Made by a program: the position numbers and the translations under genes. Below, piece by piece: positions 6,019 to 7,273 of a DNA stretch of 7,273 nucleotides. The notes beneath the pieces were generated by a model. It was not told the origin of the DNA. It worked only from the letters and a program-made list of their open reading frames with translations, and did not search any database. The stretch lies in the NCBI GenBank assembly GCA_029856625.1, contig JAHKLG010000062.1:1-7273 (forward strand), given 5' to 3'. Positions within the stretch are counted from its first letter, which is position 1; the number at the start of each line of letters is the position of its first letter. The DNA comes from Candidatus Njordarchaeota archaeon. Lineage in GTDB: Archaea > Asgardarchaeota > Njordarchaeia > Njordarchaeales > Njordarchaeaceae.

Positions 6019-6765
6019 ATGACCTACGGAGTTATTATAACAATTCTTATTTGTCTTGCTTTGCTTCCATGGACTCTGTACTTCATCACATATTCCAAAC
6101 TAAAATTAGTTCACATTAAGGCGTTTTTGATAGGAGGTATGGGTTGGATAATAGCCTTAATATTGAGAACACCAATTCTCATTTCGGCGAGTATTGTTTT
6201 CTCAAAAGTTTTTCAAGTGGTGATTGCTTCTCTTTTAGCTGGGGTTTTTGAGGAGGGATTAAGATTTTATTTCATTAATAAGTTTATGAGAGAGGATTTC
6301 TCTGCTGGAAGAATCATCTCAATGGGCATTGGTTGGGGGCTATTTGAAGCTATCCTGACGTACGTTATATCCATGATTAGTGTTCTGGTTATTATATTAT
6401 ATCAAATCGAGGTACCCGACTTTGAAATACCGTCTCAAAAAGAGTTGTTAATGGGAGGCCTAATAGGGGCTTATGAGAGAAATGTGGCGATAGCAATTCA
6501 TGTTGGTTTTACAATTATTGTGACTGCTTCACTGATGAATAGAAAATGGCTTGGTTTCGCGATAATCTACCACTCCTTAATTGATTTTATAGCCGCCTAC
6601 TTAGGTCTAATCCTGCCGCATACGTATCAGAACTTATGGATTATAGAGGGAATAGTGACTGGATTAACTATTCTATTATACATGATTATAGCTCTGATAC
6701 TAAAGGTTCGGTTAGCCAAAGCATTTACTAATTCTGTTATACCCTCCATTTTTTATAGAGAATAA
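6019..6765 (+). CDS. YhfC/PrsW-like glutamic-type intramembrane protease homologue
   Basis: This 248-residue protein is almost entirely hydrophobic, with about seven or eight membrane spans. Residues 74-84 carry the key AGVFEEGLRFY block, giving E78-E79-x-x-R82. Span 100-120 contains GIGWGLFEAIL with E110, and later spans hold E153-R154 ahead of H161 and H185-SLI-D189. This order (EExxR, a GxGxGxxEA span, ER...H, HxxxD) matches the YhfC family, a relative of PrsW and of CPBP (CAAX protease/Abi) proteins, in which the conserved Glu and His residues sit in the membrane and are thought to form the active site. The YhfC-type span usually reads GHG; here it is G-W106-G, so one conserved histidine appears missing. 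PrsW membership is the main alternative. The substrate is unknown. The gene diverges from the pyrophosphatase and is followed 68 bp later by another membrane protein gene on the same strand. Confidence 0.75.
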   Translation: MTYGVIITILICLALLPWTLYFITYSKLKLVHIKAFLIGGMGWIIALILRTPILISASIVFSKVFQVVIASLLAGVFEEGLRFYFINKFMREDFSAGRIISMGIGWGLFEAILTYVISMISVLVIILYQIEVPDFEIPSQKELLMGGLIGAYERNVAIAIHVGFTIIVTASLMNRKWLGFAIIYHSLIDFIAAYLGLILPHTYQNLWIIEGIVTGLTILLYMIIALILKVRLAKAFTNSVIPSIFYRE

Positions 6766-6799
6766 ACCTCCAACAAAAGAATAATAAACCCCCATATTG

Positions 6800-6816
6800 T
6801 TTTCGTTAGTTTTCCT
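6800..6816 (+). terminator. T-rich stretch after the YhfC-like gene
   Basis: Two runs of four T separated by a few bases lie in the 68-bp gap. They may terminate the YhfC-like transcript, but the signal is weak and read-through into the next gene is equally possible, as I see no strong TATA box of its own there. Confidence 0.25.
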
Positions 6817-6822
6817 TAAAAC

Positions 6823-6828
6823 AAGGTG
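6823..6828 (+). promoter_or_regulatory. Shine-Dalgarno for the last gene
   Basis: AAGGTG ends 5 nt before the ATG at 6834 and is the main support for that start codon. Confidence 0.55.
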
Positions 6829-6833
6829 TTCCG

Positions 6834-7273
6834 ATGAGCATTTTTGATGAGTTGGAAAGATTACTGAAGGAGCAGACTGAGAAGGGCAAGGTCTTATCAC
6901 GGTTCATAGTCCTGATATGGATTGTTTCTCTTGGAATAGATTTCATCGCGTATATGATGGCTATGAATTCATCAACGTACGGAATGCGGGGACAAGTGAG
7001 ATCATACCTAACAGCATACACCCAAATACTTCTCATTTACGCCATAGGTTTTATTGCTGGGTTTATCTTATCTGTGCTAATTTTTTACTCGATAGCAAAA
7101 TATTCTAGGAGAGACGCAATCTATCTAGCTGGAGGATTCTTCTTCCTATTATCGGGATTCTTTGATTTTTTCGCTGCATATCAAACTCTCAACGTGAGGA
7201 ATAGATTATTAGAAACTTTAATGAGATTGCCTCTATTCACCATAGATGCATTACAAAATTTCGTCACGAAGCA
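6834..7273 (+). CDS. Hypothetical multi-pass membrane protein (3' partial)
   Basis: The frame opened by ATG at 6834 runs without a stop to the window end, giving 146 residues. I do not recognise the family. Residues 1-20 are charged and probably form a short amphipathic cytoplasmic helix (MSIFDELERLLKEQTEKGK). Membrane spans follow near 22-42, 64-88 and 96-116. Basic residues after the second span (K89, R92, R93) and before the first suggest an inside N-terminus. A polar loop at 43-62 and a basic/leucine stretch at 121-146 flank the spans. No catalytic motif is visible. It follows the YhfC-like gene by 68 bp and could be co-transcribed with it. Short reading frames in other frames and on the other strand at 6712-7108 overlap it but are less gene-like. 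Confidence 0.7.
   Translation, partial: MSIFDELERLLKEQTEKGKVLSRFIVLIWIVSLGIDFIAYMMAMNSSTYGMRGQVRSYLTAYTQILLIYAIGFIAGFILSVLIFYSIAKYSRRDAIYLAGGFFFLLSGFFDFFAAYQTLNVRNRLLETLMRLPLFTIDALQNFVTK

Noticed and set aside
6712..7036. Minus-strand frames of 62 and 76 codons across the last two genes
   Set aside because: They overlap better supported plus-strand genes and contain no recognisable motif.
6917..7108. Plus-strand frame of 63 codons near the window end
   Set aside because: It is the shifted frame of the membrane protein starting at 6834, which has a Shine-Dalgarno and coherent membrane spans.

Overview
The window looks like chromosomal DNA from an archaeon, most likely a thermophilic member of the Thermoproteota/Korarchaeota side of the tree (lineage tentative). 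The evidence is archaeal-style TATA elements about 25 bp ahead of likely transcript starts, T-rich tracts after genes, GAGGT/AAGGAGG ribosome binding sites, GTG starts, heavy AGA/AGG and ATA codon use, and an A+T-rich composition. I see no tRNA, rRNA, CRISPR array, insertion sequence or other mobile-element signature.

Layout. (1) Bases 1-1698: the 3' part of a gene for a membrane-anchored protein with a large, probably extracytoplasmic, repeat-containing domain; its start lies outside the window. (2) 1766-2734: a UbiA-superfamily prenyltransferase closest to the MenA (quinone side-chain) type, with its own TATA box and a strong Shine-Dalgarno. (3) 2801-3547: a membrane PAP2-type phosphatase of the Aur1/PAP2_3-like variety. 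(4) 3548-3720: a 173-bp gap holding two tiny overlapping reading frames of uncertain meaning. (5) 3721-4125: a small, probably beta-rich protein I do not recognise. (6) 4127-5755, minus strand: a nucleotide-regulated family II inorganic pyrophosphatase with a CBS/DRTGG-like insert, ending 1 bp from the preceding gene. (7) 5756-6018: a divergent promoter region. (8) 6019-6765: an intramembrane protease-like protein of the YhfC/PrsW type. (9) 6834 to the window end: the N-terminal part of an unrecognised multi-pass membrane protein.

How they may fit together. Genes 2, 3 and 6 share polyprenyl-diphosphate and pyrophosphate chemistry: UbiA enzymes consume prenyl-PP and release PPi, PAP2 enzymes can dephosphorylate lipid (pyro)phosphates, and the soluble pyrophosphatase removes PPi. 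This is an inference from adjacency; the genes have separate promoters and the pyrophosphatase is on the other strand. The YhfC-like protease and the following membrane protein form a second same-strand pair of unknown role. I find no clear sign of a wholly new multi-gene system. The most unusual items are the repeat-containing surface protein, the two unrecognised proteins, several altered catalytic motifs, and the mini-ORFs upstream of 3721.
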